Assembly (NCBI GenBank): GCA_947589065.1
Contig: CANPZM010000018.1
Span: forward strand, 1 to 32,081
DNA: 32,081 bases
Source: an uncultured Clostridia bacterium
GTDB lineage: Bacteria > Bacillota > Clostridia > TANB77 > CAG-508
Reading direction: 5' to 3'
Program-made: the position numbers and the translations under genes
Part shown: positions 31,921-32,081 of the stretch, piece by piece
How the letters are laid out: each line of letters begins with the position of its first letter
How positions within the stretch are numbered: position 1 is the stretch's first letter
The notes under the pieces: generated by a model
Told to the model about the DNA's origin: nothing
Seen by the model: only the letters and a program-made list of their open reading frames with translations
The model's database searches: none

Positions 31921-32081
31921 GCAATGTAAATACATCGCACATTTGGAGCGGGTAGCCAGAAGTAAGATTTCTCATTACTCGCTATTTATATAGTTTTATT
32001 GTTGTATTTTTTAAGTTTGTTGACAAAGATGTTGACAAGTTACTTTAATAATATTTTTTTCATTTCATTTATATCATAAAA
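31921..32081. other. Intergenic end of window with hairpin and promoter-like repeats
   Basis: No ORF is seen. AGCGGGTA (31947-31954) and TACTCGCT (31976-31983) form an imperfect hairpin in a locally GC-richer patch that looks unlike its surroundings. Two TTGACA boxes 12 bp apart (32020-32025 and 32032-32037) precede TTTAAT (32044-32049, 18 bp from the first). They may be a promoter for a gene beyond the right edge. Confidence 0.35.

Noticed and set aside
31656..32081. A small gene at the right edge
   Set aside because: No ORF with a start and ribosome binding site is present; only repeats and promoter-like boxes are seen.

Overview
This window looks like a chromosomal segment of a low-GC Firmicute of the class Clostridia, probably an uncultivated gut lineage. 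The evidence is the very AT-rich intergenic DNA, strong AGGAGG-type ribosome binding sites, frequent GTG and TTG starts, a split two-subunit transketolase, and Clostridia-type gene sets (ftsEX followed by coiled-coil M23 peptidases and ctpA; tsaE-tsaB-rimI; an AAA_32-type Lon). I could not place it below class from the sequence alone.

Left part (1-7.3 kb, minus strand): a secreted CAP-domain protein, then a cell-division/wall-remodelling operon in transcription order ftsE, ftsX, two tandem paralogous coiled-coil M23 peptidases (likely FtsEX-controlled murein hydrolases) and a CtpA-type S41 protease. A clear promoter lies before ftsE and a terminator follows ctpA. Middle (7.3-15.6 kb, minus strand): an operon of split transketolase, HD hydrolase, TPR protein and a small beta-rich protein; a stand-alone Lon-like protease with its own promoter and terminator; and tsaE-tsaB-rimI, the t6A/ribosome modification cluster. 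A single tRNA-Gly with a near-perfect promoter and a terminator is transcribed divergently from tsaE. From 15.8 to 18.9 kb lie a sugar-isomerase-like TIM barrel, a small protein, and a large transglutaminase-like protein translationally coupled to it, punctuated by REP-like inverted repeats.

Right part (18.9-32 kb): an accessory surface region. It has a TasA/camelysin-like secreted protein with a dedicated polytopic SipW-type signal peptidase and a DUF5305-like membrane protein, then a membrane-anchored hypothetical protein, a sortase and a divergent small membrane protein. A three-gene ABC-2 exporter, a uracil-DNA-glycosylase-fold protein, a GT-C-like polytopic membrane protein divergent from an XRE regulator, and a membrane-anchored extracellular protein follow.

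The most unusual structure is a dispersed composite repeat of about 150 bp. It has five copies here (1-54, 21827-21977, 22927-23074, 24849-24995, 30583-30690). Complete copies contain three consecutive hairpins whose stems differ between copies by compensating changes. The three complete copies each sit between the terminator hairpin of one unit and the promoter of the next, always in the same orientation relative to the downstream gene. A second family of REP-like palindromes (15852-15877, 16703-16749, 18921-18990) has supplied the last codons and stop of one gene.
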